From: Lachnospiraceae bacterium UBA3641
GTDB taxonomy: Bacteria > Bacillota > Clostridia > Lachnospirales > Lachnospiraceae
Assembly: GCA_002373875.1 (NCBI GenBank)
Contig: DFKQ01000107.1
Location: forward strand, 1-50,838
Direction: 5' to 3'
Length of the DNA stretch: 50,838 nucleotides
In this document: in pieces, positions 24,124-33,459 of the stretch
How positions within the stretch are numbered: position 1 is the stretch's first letter
How the letters are laid out: the number at the start of each line of letters is the position of its first letter
Notes under the pieces: model-generated
Database searches by the model: none
What the model saw: the letters and a program-made list of their open reading frames with translations, nothing else
What the model was told of the DNA's origin: nothing
Program-made: the position numbers and the translations under genes

Positions 24124-26217
24124 TCATCCAAATTCCAACACGATAGCGCTCCTTGGCCCCATCTTATACTTAGGTCCATTCACCCTGCGCTTCTTAATCA
24201 CCGGGTCGGCACAGGTATCAAGCACACACAGCCAGCTGCCCCTGCCCGGTATATCGGGAAGGGTTATCTCGATCTCCTCCCAGTAGGCATTGAAGCAGGC
24301 ATATACGACATCGTCCCTGCCCATGACCCTGCCTGCATACATGACCCCCACCTGCTTACTCTCCCAGCTGTATTCATTCATCCAGGCCGTGTAGCCATGG
24401 GTGCTCACCTTGGGAATGGCATATGTGCTCTTACTCTGATTCCTTCTTATGATAACATGACTGTTCCTGAAGGCTATCATAAACTTAAAGACCTCGAAGA
24501 TATCCCTGTTCCTCGCAAGGTCATTCCAGTCAAGCCAGGCTATCCCGTTGTCCTGACAATAGGCATTGTTGTTACCCGACTGACTGTTGCCGAACTCATC
24601 ACCCGCGTAAAACATGGGAGTTCCCCGGCTCATCATAAGGGCGACGCAGGCATTCATGATCATACGCTTACGGAGCTTATTAACGGCCGGATCATCCGAC
24701 TCCCCTTCCGCCCCGCAGTTCCAGCCGTGATTGTCGTCCGCCCCGTCCGTATTGTTCCAGCCGTTTGCTTCATTGTGTTTATCGTTATAGGCGTACAGGT
24801 CGTATAAGGTAAAGCCGTCATGGCAAGAAAGGAAGTTAACCGACGCATTCCGGCTTCCGATATCATCGGGATACAGATCCTTCGATCCCGTCATTCTGGT
24901 GGCTGCAAGGCCAGCCATTCCGTCATCTCCCTTTAAGAACCGCCTCATATCGTCCCTGTACATCCCGTTCCACTCCGAGAACCTGTTCCATGAGGGGAAC
25001 TTGCCCACCTGATAGAGACCGCCCGCATCCCAGGCCTCCGCAATAAGCTTAACATCACCGAGAACAGGATCGAAGGCGAGACTCTGGATCAGGGGAGGCT
25101 TGCTCATGGGTGATCCGTCCTCATTGCGTCCAAGGATCGTCGCCAGATCGAACCTGAAGCCGTCAACCCTGTAATTGATGGTCCAGTATCTTAAGCACTC
25201 GCGGACCATATGCTGGACAACCGGATGATTGCAGTTAAGCGTATTGCCGCAGCCCGAAAAATTGTAGTACTTCCCATCGGGAGTCAGCATATAATATATG
25301 TTGTTATCAAGGCCCTTGAAAGAGAAGAAGGGGCCGTTCTCATTGCCCTCGCCGGTATGGTTGAATACAACGTCCAGTATGACCTCGATCCCGCAGGCAT
25401 GAAGCTCCTTGATAAGCTCCTTAAGCTCCGTGCCCTCATGGTTGTATTCATCGGTTGTGGCATATACGGTGTTGGGGGCGAAGAAGCAGGTGGAATTGTA
25501 GCCCCAGCACTCAAGCAGCTGCCTGCCGTCAACCTCACGGGCATTGAGCATCTCATTAAATTCGAAGACCGGCATAAGCTCAACGCAATTGATGCCAAGC
25601 TCCTTAAGATAAGGGATCTTCTCCCTGATGCCGTTAAAGGTTCCGGGGCTCCTTACTCCCGACGACTTATCAATGGTGAAATTGCGGACATGAAGCTCAT
25701 AGATCACAAGATCCTGCATCTTGTGACGGGGGGCCTTCTCATCGCCCCAGTCAAAATCAGAATGGACCACCCTGGCCTTGAAGAACCGGGCATCATCCAT
25801 CTTCCTGCCCCAGGTCGACTGGGCTGCCACAGCCTTCGCATAGGGATCAAGTATATATTTACCGGCATTAAAAAGCAGACCCTTCTTCGGTTCATAAGGC
25901 CCCTCGAAGCAGTAGGCGTACTCTATATCCTTGATGTCAAGGTCGAAGACAAACATGGAAAAAACCTTGCCTATTCTGTAATTCTCCGGGTATTTAAGGC
26001 GGGCAAAGGGCTCCTCCTCCCTGTGTCTGAAAAGACATAGGGTGCAGGATGTCGCTCCCACCGAATAGATCGTGAAGCTTACACCTCCGGACATATAATT
26101 GGCACCCACCCTGTCGAAGAGACCCGGCCTTACCCTAAAACCGTCAATGACATCAATGGGTTCCCACCTCTGTACTGTAGCTGTCTGCTGGTGATACATG
26201 TTTTTCCTTTCCGTCAT
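24124..26217 (-). CDS. glgX: Glycogen debranching enzyme GlgX/isoamylase type (GH13)
   Basis: A 697-aa cytoplasmic alpha-amylase-family enzyme that hydrolyses alpha-1,6 branches of glycogen or limit dextrins. An N-terminal CBM48-like domain (VSFTIYSVGATSCTLCLF) precedes the GH13 barrel. Catalytic regions are visible: DVVFNHTGEG, GFRFDLA (nucleophile Asp), IAEAWDAGG (general acid Glu) and LSCHDGFTL (transition-state Asp). The length and the VNGPKYKMG end fit the GlgX/TreX group. No other glycogen gene is in the window. The c-di-GMP hybrid protein follows after 43 bases and may be co-transcribed. Confidence 0.94.
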   Translation of the reverse strand: MTERKNMYHQQTATVQRWEPIDVIDGFRVRPGLFDRVGANYMSGGVSFTIYSVGATSCTLCLFRHREEEPFARLKYPENYRIGKVFSMFVFDLDIKDIEYAYCFEGPYEPKKGLLFNAGKYILDPYAKAVAAQSTWGRKMDDARFFKARVVHSDFDWGDEKAPRHKMQDLVIYELHVRNFTIDKSSGVRSPGTFNGIREKIPYLKELGINCVELMPVFEFNEMLNAREVDGRQLLECWGYNSTCFFAPNTVYATTDEYNHEGTELKELIKELHACGIEVILDVVFNHTGEGNENGPFFSFKGLDNNIYYMLTPDGKYYNFSGCGNTLNCNHPVVQHMVRECLRYWTINYRVDGFRFDLATILGRNEDGSPMSKPPLIQSLAFDPVLGDVKLIAEAWDAGGLYQVGKFPSWNRFSEWNGMYRDDMRRFLKGDDGMAGLAATRMTGSKDLYPDDIGSRNASVNFLSCHDGFTLYDLYAYNDKHNEANGWNNTDGADDNHGWNCGAEGESDDPAVNKLRKRMIMNACVALMMSRGTPMFYAGDEFGNSQSGNNNAYCQDNGIAWLDWNDLARNRDIFEVFKFMIAFRNSHVIIRRNQSKSTYAIPKVSTHGYTAWMNEYSWESKQVGVMYAGRVMGRDDVVYACFNAYWEEIEITLPDIPGRGSWLCVLDTCADPVIKKRRVNGPKYKMGPRSAIVLEFG

Positions 26218-26295
26218 ACCACGGACACCTCTTTAAAACATTAATGTAATGCCCCCTCACCTTCGTTCGGCGGCCAGTCGTCGTCGCCATCCTGA

Positions 26296-26312
26296 ATCAT
26301 GCTTCGCATGAT
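26296..26312 (-). terminator. Small hairpin after the diguanylate cyclase gene
   Basis: The 7-bp stem ATCATGC / GCATGAT has a 3-base loop and starts nine bases after the stop codon of the upstream gene. No T-run follows, so termination is uncertain. Confidence 0.35.
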
Positions 26313-26320
26313 GGCTCCTC

Positions 26321-27616
26321 CTATTCACCTACTACGCGGTTTCTGCCGCCTTCCTTGGCTTCATACAGCCTGCCGTCCGCCACGTTTATATTCTCATCGA
26401 TGGACAAAAGAGGGCTGGCCTCTGCCACACCGAAGGACATGGTAACCGACAGAAGCTGACCGTCGTACTCAACCAGCTTCTCACGCACAAGATCGAGTAC
26501 CTTCTCGCAGGCCAGGGTCGCGGACATCCCGCTTATGTTCTCAAATACAAGAAGGAATTCCTCACCGCCCCATCTTGCCGCGAACCCGTTCCCTCTCATA
26601 TATTCGCTTATGGTCCTGGCTACTTCTATAAGGACAGCGTCTCCGCATTCATGACCGTAATTGTCGTTGAACTTCTTAAAGAAGTCGATATCGCCTATTG
26701 CTACCGAGAAGGGGACAGCCCTGTCCTTAAGGTTATCAAGCTTACCCGTCGCATATCTTCTGTTGTATATTCCGGTAAGAGGATCATGCTCGATAAGCTT
26801 ACGCAGGGACCCCCTCAGAACATTGGCCAGCCTTCCCATCTCACCCAGCTCGTCCTTTCGTTCCGTAAGGACGGGATCAGGTTCCGTATCAAGCCTGCCG
26901 TTCGATATTTCCTTGAGGAAACGCATGATCCTGCTTATCACGTTGATTATTCCCGAGGTAAAGTGCATGATGAACCATCCTGTAAGCAGAAGGGCCACCA
27001 GCATGATCAGGATATTTTTCATGAGAGACTGCCATATCAGCTTCGATACGCAGTCTGCGGGTGTAGCCATTCCTATCATGCCAAGACAGGTCAGTCCGTC
27101 CTTACTGATAATGGGCATATAATAAGCAAAGTACTTACCGTTTCCGATATAGACATTGCTGTAGAAGGATTCCTGTCTTAAGCCGACCACAGTGTTAAGT
27201 ATCGTGGCATTGACACCGGAACCCACAAACCTGTTCCCCTCTGCATCGGTTATGGTCGTCAGTACACGGGTATCGTAGAAAAACATGGTGATATCGACGT
27301 TAGTATTATTCTTTATACTATCAAGAAGCCGGTTATCATCGGATAAGTAACGGTCACCCTTGTAGAACTCGATCTTGCCGTCCACTATCATTACGTTATA
27401 GTCACCCTCATAGGCGGCGTCATATGATGCAAGGACCGCAACGCCCACATCACGAAGCTCCTTGCTTACCTGCGTCCTTATATTCTGCATAAGAGTGTAT
27501 GAGCTGTAGATCATCATTACCAGCCCGAAGATCGTAAGCGGAACCAGAGTTATATAAAGAAATGTTCCGTACAGACTGCGAGAGCCCCTGACCGAATTAA
27601 TGCGCGTAAACTTCAT
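26321..27616 (-). CDS. Membrane diguanylate cyclase (sensor, HAMP, GGEEF)
   Basis: A 431-aa protein that should make c-di-GMP from two GTP. Two transmembrane helices (about 17-37 and 195-220) bracket an extracytoplasmic sensor region resembling a single Cache domain. A HAMP-like linker follows (INVISRIMRFLKEISNGRL), then a GGDEF domain with LTGIYNRRYATGKL, the GDIDFFKKFNDNYGH metal/substrate loop and RWGGEEFLLVF. The inhibitory RxxD is degraded (RGNG), so product inhibition is probably weak. It diverges from clpB; a TATACT -10 element lies at 27648-27653, and a GGGGGG ribosome site precedes the ATG. Confidence 0.94.
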   Translation of the reverse strand: MKFTRINSVRGSRSLYGTFLYITLVPLTIFGLVMMIYSSYTLMQNIRTQVSKELRDVGVAVLASYDAAYEGDYNVMIVDGKIEFYKGDRYLSDDNRLLDSIKNNTNVDITMFFYDTRVLTTITDAEGNRFVGSGVNATILNTVVGLRQESFYSNVYIGNGKYFAYYMPIISKDGLTCLGMIGMATPADCVSKLIWQSLMKNILIMLVALLLTGWFIMHFTSGIINVISRIMRFLKEISNGRLDTEPDPVLTERKDELGEMGRLANVLRGSLRKLIEHDPLTGIYNRRYATGKLDNLKDRAVPFSVAIGDIDFFKKFNDNYGHECGDAVLIEVARTISEYMRGNGFAARWGGEEFLLVFENISGMSATLACEKVLDLVREKLVEYDGQLLSVTMSFGVAEASPLLSIDENINVADGRLYEAKEGGRNRVVGE

Positions 27617-27689
27617 AATGATCCCCCGAAAAGATATAGCTGGTTACAGTATACCACATCGGGGGCCTTGTCGCATATGTTTTATAAAA

Positions 27690-27716
27690 GAGTCACGGGG
27701 ACAGGTTCTCTGACTC
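27690..27716. repeat. GGGGACAGGTT element upstream of clpB
   Basis: GAGTCA and TGACTC (27690-27695, 27711-27716) bracket a loop containing CGGGGACAGGTTCTC. The same core occurs downstream of clpB at 30395-30418. It appears to be a short dispersed repeat. Confidence 0.55.
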
Positions 27717-27719
27717 TAA

Positions 27720-27746
27720 TTAGCACTCACCCTTGACGAGTGCTAA
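27720..27746. promoter_or_regulatory. CIRCE operator (HrcA site) of clpB
   Basis: TTAGCACTC, a 9-base gap and GAGTGCTAA form a perfect match to the CIRCE inverted repeat bound by the heat-shock repressor HrcA. It overlaps the -35 element of the clpB promoter, so HrcA binding would block transcription. This makes clpB an HrcA-regulon member here; the hrcA gene is not in the window. Confidence 0.95.
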
Positions 27747-27761
27747 CAATCGGTGTATAAT
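27733..27761 (+). promoter_or_regulatory. clpB sigma-A promoter
   Basis: TTGACG (27733-27738), a 17-base spacer and a perfect TATAAT (27756-27761). The -35 element lies inside the CIRCE operator. Transcription would begin near 27768, giving a leader of about 30 bases. Confidence 0.9.
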
Positions 27762-27798
27762 AGGCTACAGTTAGAGGAGGAAAGGCAGGTGAGGTTTT

Positions 27799-30381
27799 AT
27801 GGATATCAATTTATTCACACAAAAAAGCCGTGAGGCGTTAAACGACATTGAGCAGATAGCCATGGAGAACGGCAACCAGGAGATGGTGCAGGCGCACCTG
27901 TTGCTTGCACTGCTTAAACAGGAGGACGGGCTTATTCCCAAGATGATCGAGAAGATGGAAATAAACCTCCCCTATTTTACAGGTGCGGTACAGAAGATAA
28001 TCGACGGCCGGCCCAAGGTTTCCGGCGGTAAGAGGTATTGGAGCCAGGCACTTAATGATGCGGTATTGTCCGCCGAGAAGGAGCTTAAGGTCTTCGGGGA
28101 TGAATATGTGTCGGTTGAGCACATCATGTTATCACTTATTGCCCATCCGGATAAGGAGCTTAAGGCCCTCTTTACCGAGTTCGGGATAAAGAGGGAGCGC
28201 TTCCTTCAGGCCCTGCAGGCAGTCAGGGGCAATCAGAGGGTTGTAAGCGACAATCCCGAAGCCACTTATGATACCCTTGAGAAATACGGTGTTGAGCTGG
28301 TGGCCCGGGCAAGGGATCAGAAGATGGATCCCGTCATCGGCAGGGATGAGGAGATAAGAAATGTTATAAGGATCCTCTCAAGAAAGACCAAGAACAATCC
28401 TGTCCTCATCGGTGAACCCGGTGTCGGCAAGACGGCCGTTGTAGAGGGACTGGCCCAGCGTATAGCAGGAGGCGATGTTCCCGAGAACCTTAAGGATAAG
28501 AAGATATTCTCGCTCGATATGGGTGCTCTTGTGGCCGGAGCCAAGTACAGGGGCGAGTTCGAGGAACGTCTTAAGGCGGTCCTTGAGGATGTAAGGCAGT
28601 CGGACGGTGAGATCATCCTCTTTATAGATGAGCTCCACCTTATCGTGGGTGCCGGCAAGACGGACGGAGCCATGGATGCAGGCAACATGTTAAAGCCCAT
28701 GTTAGCCCGCGGCGAGCTTCACTGCATAGGAGCCACCACGCTTAATGAGTACCGTCAGTATATCGAGAAGGATGCGGCCCTTGAACGTCGTTTCCAGCCC
28801 GTACTTGTTGATGAGCCTACCGTGGAAGAGACCATATCCATACTAAGGGGACTTAAGGAGCGGTATGAGAACTTCCATAAGGTCAAGATAAGTGATTCTG
28901 CCCTTGTGGCGGCAGCCCAGCTGTCCCACAGGTATATCTCGGACAGTTTCCTGCCCGATAAGGCCATCGATCTTGTGGATGAAGCATGCGCCCTTATAAA
29001 GACCGAGCTTAATTCCATGCCGACGGAGCTTGATGAGCTTAACCGCAAGGTCACACAATTAAAGATCGAAGCGGAAGCCCTCAAAAAAGAGAATGACCGG
29101 ATCAGCGGGGAGAGGCTGGAAGCCCTTAACAAGGAGCTTGCGGAGAAAAACGAGGAGCTTACCAACAGGATGGCCCAGTGGGAGAATGAGAAGGCCTCGG
29201 TCGGCAGGCTGCAGGAGTTAAGGCAGGAAATAGAGGATAAGAAAACAGAGCTTGCGATAGCCCAGAGAGACGGCGATTATACAAGGGCCGGTGAGCTCCA
29301 GTACGATATAATCCCAAGGCTTACACGGACGCTTGAGAATGAGGAGCAGAACGTACAGTCAGGTGAAGGAAGCCTGCTTCATGAGAATGTCTCCGACGAA
29401 GAGATCGCCAGGATCATATCCCGCTGGACAGGGATCCCGGTCGCTAAGCTGACCGAATCCGAGCGCAGCAAGACCCTCCACCTTGACGACGAACTCCACA
29501 AGCGGGTGATCGGCCAAGATGAAGCCGTAACTAAGGTTTCTGAGGCTATCATAAGGAGCAAGGCAGGCATCAAGGACCCGACCAAGCCGATCGGTTCCTT
29601 CCTATTCCTCGGCCCTACCGGTGTGGGTAAGACAGAGCTTGCCAAGTCACTCGCAGCCAGTCTTTTTGATGATGAGAACAATATGATCCGCATAGATATG
29701 TCGGAATACATGGAGAAGTTCTCCGTATCCCGTCTCATAGGAGCACCTCCCGGATATGTGGGCTATGAGGAGGGCGGACAGCTTACCGAGGCGGTAAGGC
29801 GTAAGCCGTATTCCGTAGTCCTCTTTGATGAGATCGAGAAGGCCCATCCCGATGTCTTCAATGTCCTTCTGCAGGTGCTTGACGACGGCCGTATCACGGA
29901 TTCTCAGGGGCGGACGGTTGACTTTAAAAATACGATCCTGATAATGACATCCAATATCGGATCCCAGTACCTGCTTGACGGGATAGATGATGACGGAAAT
30001 ATTAAGAGCGATGCCGAGGATGCGGTCATGGAGGACCTTCGGGCCCACTTCAGGCCGGAATTCCTGAACCGTCTTGATGAGACGATCATGTTCAAGCCTC
30101 TTACCAGGGGCAATATAAGCGGTATCGTCAACCTGCTCATCGAAGACCTTAATAAGCGGCTTAAGGACAGGAACTTAAGCGTAAGCCTGACCGATGAGGC
30201 CATGGCTTCGGTGATCGAAGGCGGCTACGATCCCGTATACGGTGCAAGGCCGCTTAAGCGTTACCTGCAGAGATATGTCGAGACCTTAAGCGCCAAGCTT
30301 ATCCTTTCGGGTGACCTTGCGGAAGGTGATGAGATCCTTATTGATCTTGTTGACGGGAAGCTTGTTGCCATGAAGCGATAA
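27799..30381 (+). CDS. clpB: ATP-dependent protein disaggregase ClpB
   Basis: An 860-aa Hsp100 chaperone that, with DnaK, extracts proteins from aggregates in an ATP-driven process. The N-terminal Clp repeat domain (MDINLFTQKSREAL) is followed by AAA domain 1 (Walker A GEPGVGKTAVVEG, Walker B IILFIDELHLIVGAG), a long coiled-coil M domain (about 405-520) that identifies ClpB rather than ClpC, and AAA domain 2 (GPTGVGKTELAK, VVLFDEIEKAH). No ClpP-binding loop was recognised. The ATG is preceded by AGGTGAGG four bases away and AGGAGG further up. Control by HrcA is indicated by the perfect CIRCE. Confidence 0.97.
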   Translation: MDINLFTQKSREALNDIEQIAMENGNQEMVQAHLLLALLKQEDGLIPKMIEKMEINLPYFTGAVQKIIDGRPKVSGGKRYWSQALNDAVLSAEKELKVFGDEYVSVEHIMLSLIAHPDKELKALFTEFGIKRERFLQALQAVRGNQRVVSDNPEATYDTLEKYGVELVARARDQKMDPVIGRDEEIRNVIRILSRKTKNNPVLIGEPGVGKTAVVEGLAQRIAGGDVPENLKDKKIFSLDMGALVAGAKYRGEFEERLKAVLEDVRQSDGEIILFIDELHLIVGAGKTDGAMDAGNMLKPMLARGELHCIGATTLNEYRQYIEKDAALERRFQPVLVDEPTVEETISILRGLKERYENFHKVKISDSALVAAAQLSHRYISDSFLPDKAIDLVDEACALIKTELNSMPTELDELNRKVTQLKIEAEALKKENDRISGERLEALNKELAEKNEELTNRMAQWENEKASVGRLQELRQEIEDKKTELAIAQRDGDYTRAGELQYDIIPRLTRTLENEEQNVQSGEGSLLHENVSDEEIARIISRWTGIPVAKLTESERSKTLHLDDELHKRVIGQDEAVTKVSEAIIRSKAGIKDPTKPIGSFLFLGPTGVGKTELAKSLAASLFDDENNMIRIDMSEYMEKFSVSRLIGAPPGYVGYEEGGQLTEAVRRKPYSVVLFDEIEKAHPDVFNVLLQVLDDGRITDSQGRTVDFKNTILIMTSNIGSQYLLDGIDDDGNIKSDAEDAVMEDLRAHFRPEFLNRLDETIMFKPLTRGNISGIVNLLIEDLNKRLKDRNLSVSLTDEAMASVIEGGYDPVYGARPLKRYLQRYVETLSAKLILSGDLAEGDEILIDLVDGKLVAMKR

Positions 30382-30394
30382 TAAACGAAAGATT

Positions 30395-30452
30395 CACGGG
30401 GACAGGTTCCCTGGTTCACCTGACGAAAATGAACCGAGGAACCGTCCCCCTG
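30395..30452. terminator. Imperfect inverted repeat between convergent clpB and AAA genes
   Basis: The arms at 30395-30418 (CACGGGGACAGGTTCC core) and 30430-30452 (GGAACCGTCCCCCTG core) can fold into a long imperfect hairpin filling the space between the two stop codons. It may end transcription in both directions, although only T-rich rather than pure T tails follow. The core is shared with the element upstream of clpB. Confidence 0.5.
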
Positions 30453-30459
30453 TTTCATT

Positions 30460-31935
30460 TTATAAGTCTTCGGGCATTATCTGCATAAGGGTATTGCTGG
30501 CCGATGTTCCGTCCTCACCGATCTCTAAGATGAGGCGGTTGGCCTGATTGGATATGACCTGTTCAAAATAATTGCGCACAGAACGGGCATTACCGAAGTT
30601 CTCACCCTCGTAATACCTAAGCTGTGAAATGCGGTTAAGAATATACGGATAGAGGTTTTGGTCCACGTAGTAATCCTGCTTCGCACAGTTGATAAGGAAT
30701 ATCCGGGCCAGTTCCTCATCCGAATAATCATTAAAAAATAAGTACTTGGAAAAGCGTGACTTCAACCCTGGATTGGAATTGATGAACTTCTCCATAAGGT
30801 CGGGATAGCCTGCGACTATGACAACAAGCCTGTCACGATAATCCTCCATGAGCTTAAGCAGGGTGTCTATGGCTTCCTGGCCGTAGTCACCCTCCCTGTC
30901 GCTTACGAGAGTGTAGGCTTCGTCTATAAAAAGGACACCGTCAAGGGCCGATTCCACAAGTTCATGAACCTTCCCGGCCGTCTGACCCATATAACCGGCC
31001 ACGAGACCCGAACGGTCCGTCTCAACAAGGTGACCCTTGTTAAGGATACCCAGCGAATGGTAGGCTTCACCCATCTTACGGGCGATCGTAGTCTTGCCGG
31101 TACCGGGATTACCCGTAAATACCATGTGACGGGATATCTCGGTCGACTTAAGGCCCTTCATCCTGCGCAGCTTCTGCACCATCATAAGGTTGACCATATC
31201 ATGGACTTCCTTCTTAACGGCATAAAGGCCGATCAGAGAATCAATCTCCTCAAGAACCTGACTCACATCCTTCTTAACTTCATTGCTCTCCTTGGCAAAG
31301 AGGGTTGCATTATCTTCCTCCACCTGCTCACGAAGGGTACGGCTGTGCCTTTCCTGACCCTGATAGGGTACGCCGGTTATGATCCCCGCTCCGCCTGTCG
31401 CGCGTGACTCTTCCCTCTTGTACACGGTATCCCCGTTTATCAGCTCGTCATTCTCTTCTATCTGCTCTATATACTGGGTACACAGATTGGAAAAATGCTG
31501 AAGGAGCATGACCGGATACTGGAGCCGCATGCAGTCGCAGTTGATCACGAGATTCCCCACAAGCACAAAGGTATCGATGACCTCCCTGGCACTTACCAGA
31601 TAACACTTGCCGCCCATGTTGGCATCCTTCTCACCGTGGGCAATGATCTGCAGGCACTTGGGAACCCGCCGAAGTATTGAATCCTCACCGATGATGTTGT
31701 CGCCGAAGTTCTTCTTCAATATATCCTCATCGATAAGTATCTGGAATATGACATTTATGGTCATGACTTCCGGCTCCGACATCCTGCCGTCGCTGCGCGC
31801 AAGGAAATAAGCTATATTCAACGCCTCATCCCTGAACATGTTATACAGCTCATCCTTATCCTTCTTATTCACTTCACCGCCGTACATGGAGCATATGTCC
31901 CTGCACTTCTTAAGCGCCGCAAAAGCCGGATTCAT
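30460..31935 (-). CDS. CbxX/CfqX (SpoVK-like) AAA ATPase with TerB-like N-terminal region
   Basis: A 491-aa cytoplasmic ATPase. Residues about 1-150 are helical, with LARSDGRMSEPEVMTI, similar to the acidic metal-binding style of TerB-like domains. The AAA module (about 220-490) starts LDSLIGLYAVKKEVHDMV-like and has Walker A GNPGTGKTTIARKMG, Walker B GVLFIDEAYTLV and the arginine-finger region NPGLKSRF. This branch includes Rubisco activase CbxX and sporulation protein SpoVK, which remodel protein complexes. It lies 28 bases after the ABC transporter ATPase gene, so may be read from that operon. The client protein is unknown. Confidence 0.85.
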   Translation of the reverse strand: MNPAFAALKKCRDICSMYGGEVNKKDKDELYNMFRDEALNIAYFLARSDGRMSEPEVMTINVIFQILIDEDILKKNFGDNIIGEDSILRRVPKCLQIIAHGEKDANMGGKCYLVSAREVIDTFVLVGNLVINCDCMRLQYPVMLLQHFSNLCTQYIEQIEENDELINGDTVYKREESRATGGAGIITGVPYQGQERHSRTLREQVEEDNATLFAKESNEVKKDVSQVLEEIDSLIGLYAVKKEVHDMVNLMMVQKLRRMKGLKSTEISRHMVFTGNPGTGKTTIARKMGEAYHSLGILNKGHLVETDRSGLVAGYMGQTAGKVHELVESALDGVLFIDEAYTLVSDREGDYGQEAIDTLLKLMEDYRDRLVVIVAGYPDLMEKFINSNPGLKSRFSKYLFFNDYSDEELARIFLINCAKQDYYVDQNLYPYILNRISQLRYYEGENFGNARSVRNYFEQVISNQANRLILEIGEDGTSASNTLMQIMPEDL

Positions 31936-31963
31936 CTATCATATCCTTTCCTGAAACATTCAC

Positions 31964-32722
31964 TCAAGCTTCAAGCTTACCCATGAAGGCCATAAGCCTC
32001 TCATCATTCGAATTAAAGAGCTCTTCCGGCGTTCCCTGGGAATGAACGACCCCATTCTCCATAAAGAGGATCCGGTCGGAAACCTCCCTGGCGAACTTCA
32101 TCTCATGGGTTACTATTACCATAGTCATGTTAAGGGCCGCAAGTTCCTTGATGACCTTTAATACCTCACCCGTAAGCTCAGGGTCAAGGGCCGAAGTGGG
32201 CTCGTCGAAAAAGAGTATCTGAGGCTTAAGTGCAAGCGCTCTTGCGATGGAAACACGCTGCTTCTGCCCTCCTGACAGGCTGCCCGGATACGCCTCCGCC
32301 TTATCCGCAAGACCCAGCTTGGCAAGAAGGTCCATTGCCCGCGTTCTTGCCTCCTCCCTGCCTGCTCCGGAGAGGATGACCGGCTCAGTGATGTTCTTAA
32401 GGACCGTATAATGCGGGAAGAGATTGAAGGACTGAAATACAAGCCCGAAGCAGCGGCTTATCTCCCTCAGTTCCTTCTTGTCCGCATAGACTACGGTGCC
32501 GCTCTCATCGGTGAATGCGACACGTCCGTTATAACTAATGGTTCCGCCGTCCGTTTTTTCAAGAAGGGTGGCAATGCGGAGTGCCGTGGACTTGCCCGAT
32601 CCCGAGGGACCTATGATCGAAACCACCTCACCCTTATTAACGGTCAGGGATATGTCCTTAAGGACTTCCTCGCCATCGAATGACTTGCTTATGTTTTTTA
32701 TCTCCAGAAGATGATTATCCAT
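31964..32722 (-). CDS. Polar amino-acid ABC transporter, ATP-binding protein
   Basis: A 252-aa ABC ATPase that powers amino-acid uptake. Walker A GPSGSGKST, Q-loop (VFQSFNLFPHYTVL), signature LSGGQKQRV, Walker B ILFFDEPTSALDPE and the switch His in VTHEMKFA are all intact. The NLFPH segment is characteristic of the GlnQ/ArtP group. It is the third gene of the importer operon, 39 bases after the permease. Confidence 0.96.
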   Translation of the reverse strand: MDNHLLEIKNISKSFDGEEVLKDISLTVNKGEVVSIIGPSGSGKSTALRIATLLEKTDGGTISYNGRVAFTDESGTVVYADKKELREISRCFGLVFQSFNLFPHYTVLKNITEPVILSGAGREEARTRAMDLLAKLGLADKAEAYPGSLSGGQKQRVSIARALALKPQILFFDEPTSALDPELTGEVLKVIKELAALNMTMVIVTHEMKFAREVSDRILFMENGVVHSQGTPEELFNSNDERLMAFMGKLEA

Positions 32723-32761
32723 ATTACTCCTAATGTAACAATTCAGAAGCGAAGCAGGTTG

Positions 32762-33409
32762 TCAGGTCCAGTAATCAAGCTTCTTCTCAACCCTGTCCAT
32801 TACAAAGGCCACAATAAAGTTAAAGACGAAATAGAAAAGGCCGGCCACCATGAGGGGACCCACGCTTGCTTCCTTGGCCGCTATCTGCTTGGCTATCGTA
32901 AACATCTCCGCCTGGGCGAGTACGAATGCAAGGGATGTATCCTTGACAAGGGTTATGGTCTCATTGGTAACGGAAGGCATAATGATCCTTAAGACCTGGG
33001 GCAGTATTATACGGAAGAAGGTACCCGCCTTGGAGTAGCCCAGTACCTTGGCCGCTTCGTACTGGCCCTTGTCGATGGCCTCGATACCGCCCCTGTAGAT
33101 CTCGGCGAAATAGGCTGCGTAATTAACGGAAAATGCAATGATTATCGCGGGAAAACGGAATCCCGACAGGTTCATCCCGAAAATGTAAAAAGGGGCAAAA
33201 TAGACTACTATAAGCTGGAGCATAAGGGGAGTACCCCTCATGACCGCTATATATATCTTGACTATCCCGGACAGGACCTTATTCTTACTCATCCTGCCGA
33301 AGGCAACCAAAAGGCCCAGTGGCAGGGAGAAGATAAGCGTCAGCAGAAATATCTCCACTGACGTGACCATGCCGTAAGTCAATTGTGTAAGCATTACGCT
33401 GAGTCTCAT
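32762..33409 (-). CDS. Polar amino-acid ABC transporter, permease
   Basis: A 215-aa inner-membrane subunit of the HisM/GlnP type with about five helices. The EAA-type coupling loop to the ATPase is clear (GIEAIDKGQYEAAKVLGYSKAGTFFRIILPQ). The start is approximate: the ATG at 33409 has only a weak GAGAT site, and ATG 33394 is an alternative. It lies 50 bases after the binding-protein gene; a single permease gene implies a homodimer, usual in this family. Confidence 0.94.
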   Translation of the reverse strand: MRLSVMLTQLTYGMVTSVEIFLLTLIFSLPLGLLVAFGRMSKNKVLSGIVKIYIAVMRGTPLMLQLIVVYFAPFYIFGMNLSGFRFPAIIIAFSVNYAAYFAEIYRGGIEAIDKGQYEAAKVLGYSKAGTFFRIILPQVLRIIMPSVTNETITLVKDTSLAFVLAQAEMFTIAKQIAAKEASVGPLMVAGLFYFVFNFIVAFVMDRVEKKLDYWT

Positions 33410-33459
33410 ATTATCTCTTTACTCCTGATTCCTGCCGGGTGAAGGATCTTCCTCACAGA

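Noticed and set aside
25210..26040. Long plus-strand frame opposite glgX (also 2715-3587, 9736-10560 and 40006-40725 opposite other genes)
   Set aside because: Each lies wholly antisense to a well-identified gene, lacks a ribosome site and has a low-complexity, family-less translation.
16500..27616. A c-di-GMP riboswitch near the signalling genes
   Set aside because: No leader showed the conserved GEMM core or paired helices; intergenic spaces here are too short.
27789..27835. Short leader peptide frame (GTG start) before clpB with its own AGGAGG
   Set aside because: It is out of frame and overlaps the clpB start; the strong CIRCE/promoter control already explains regulation. Kept only as a curiosity.
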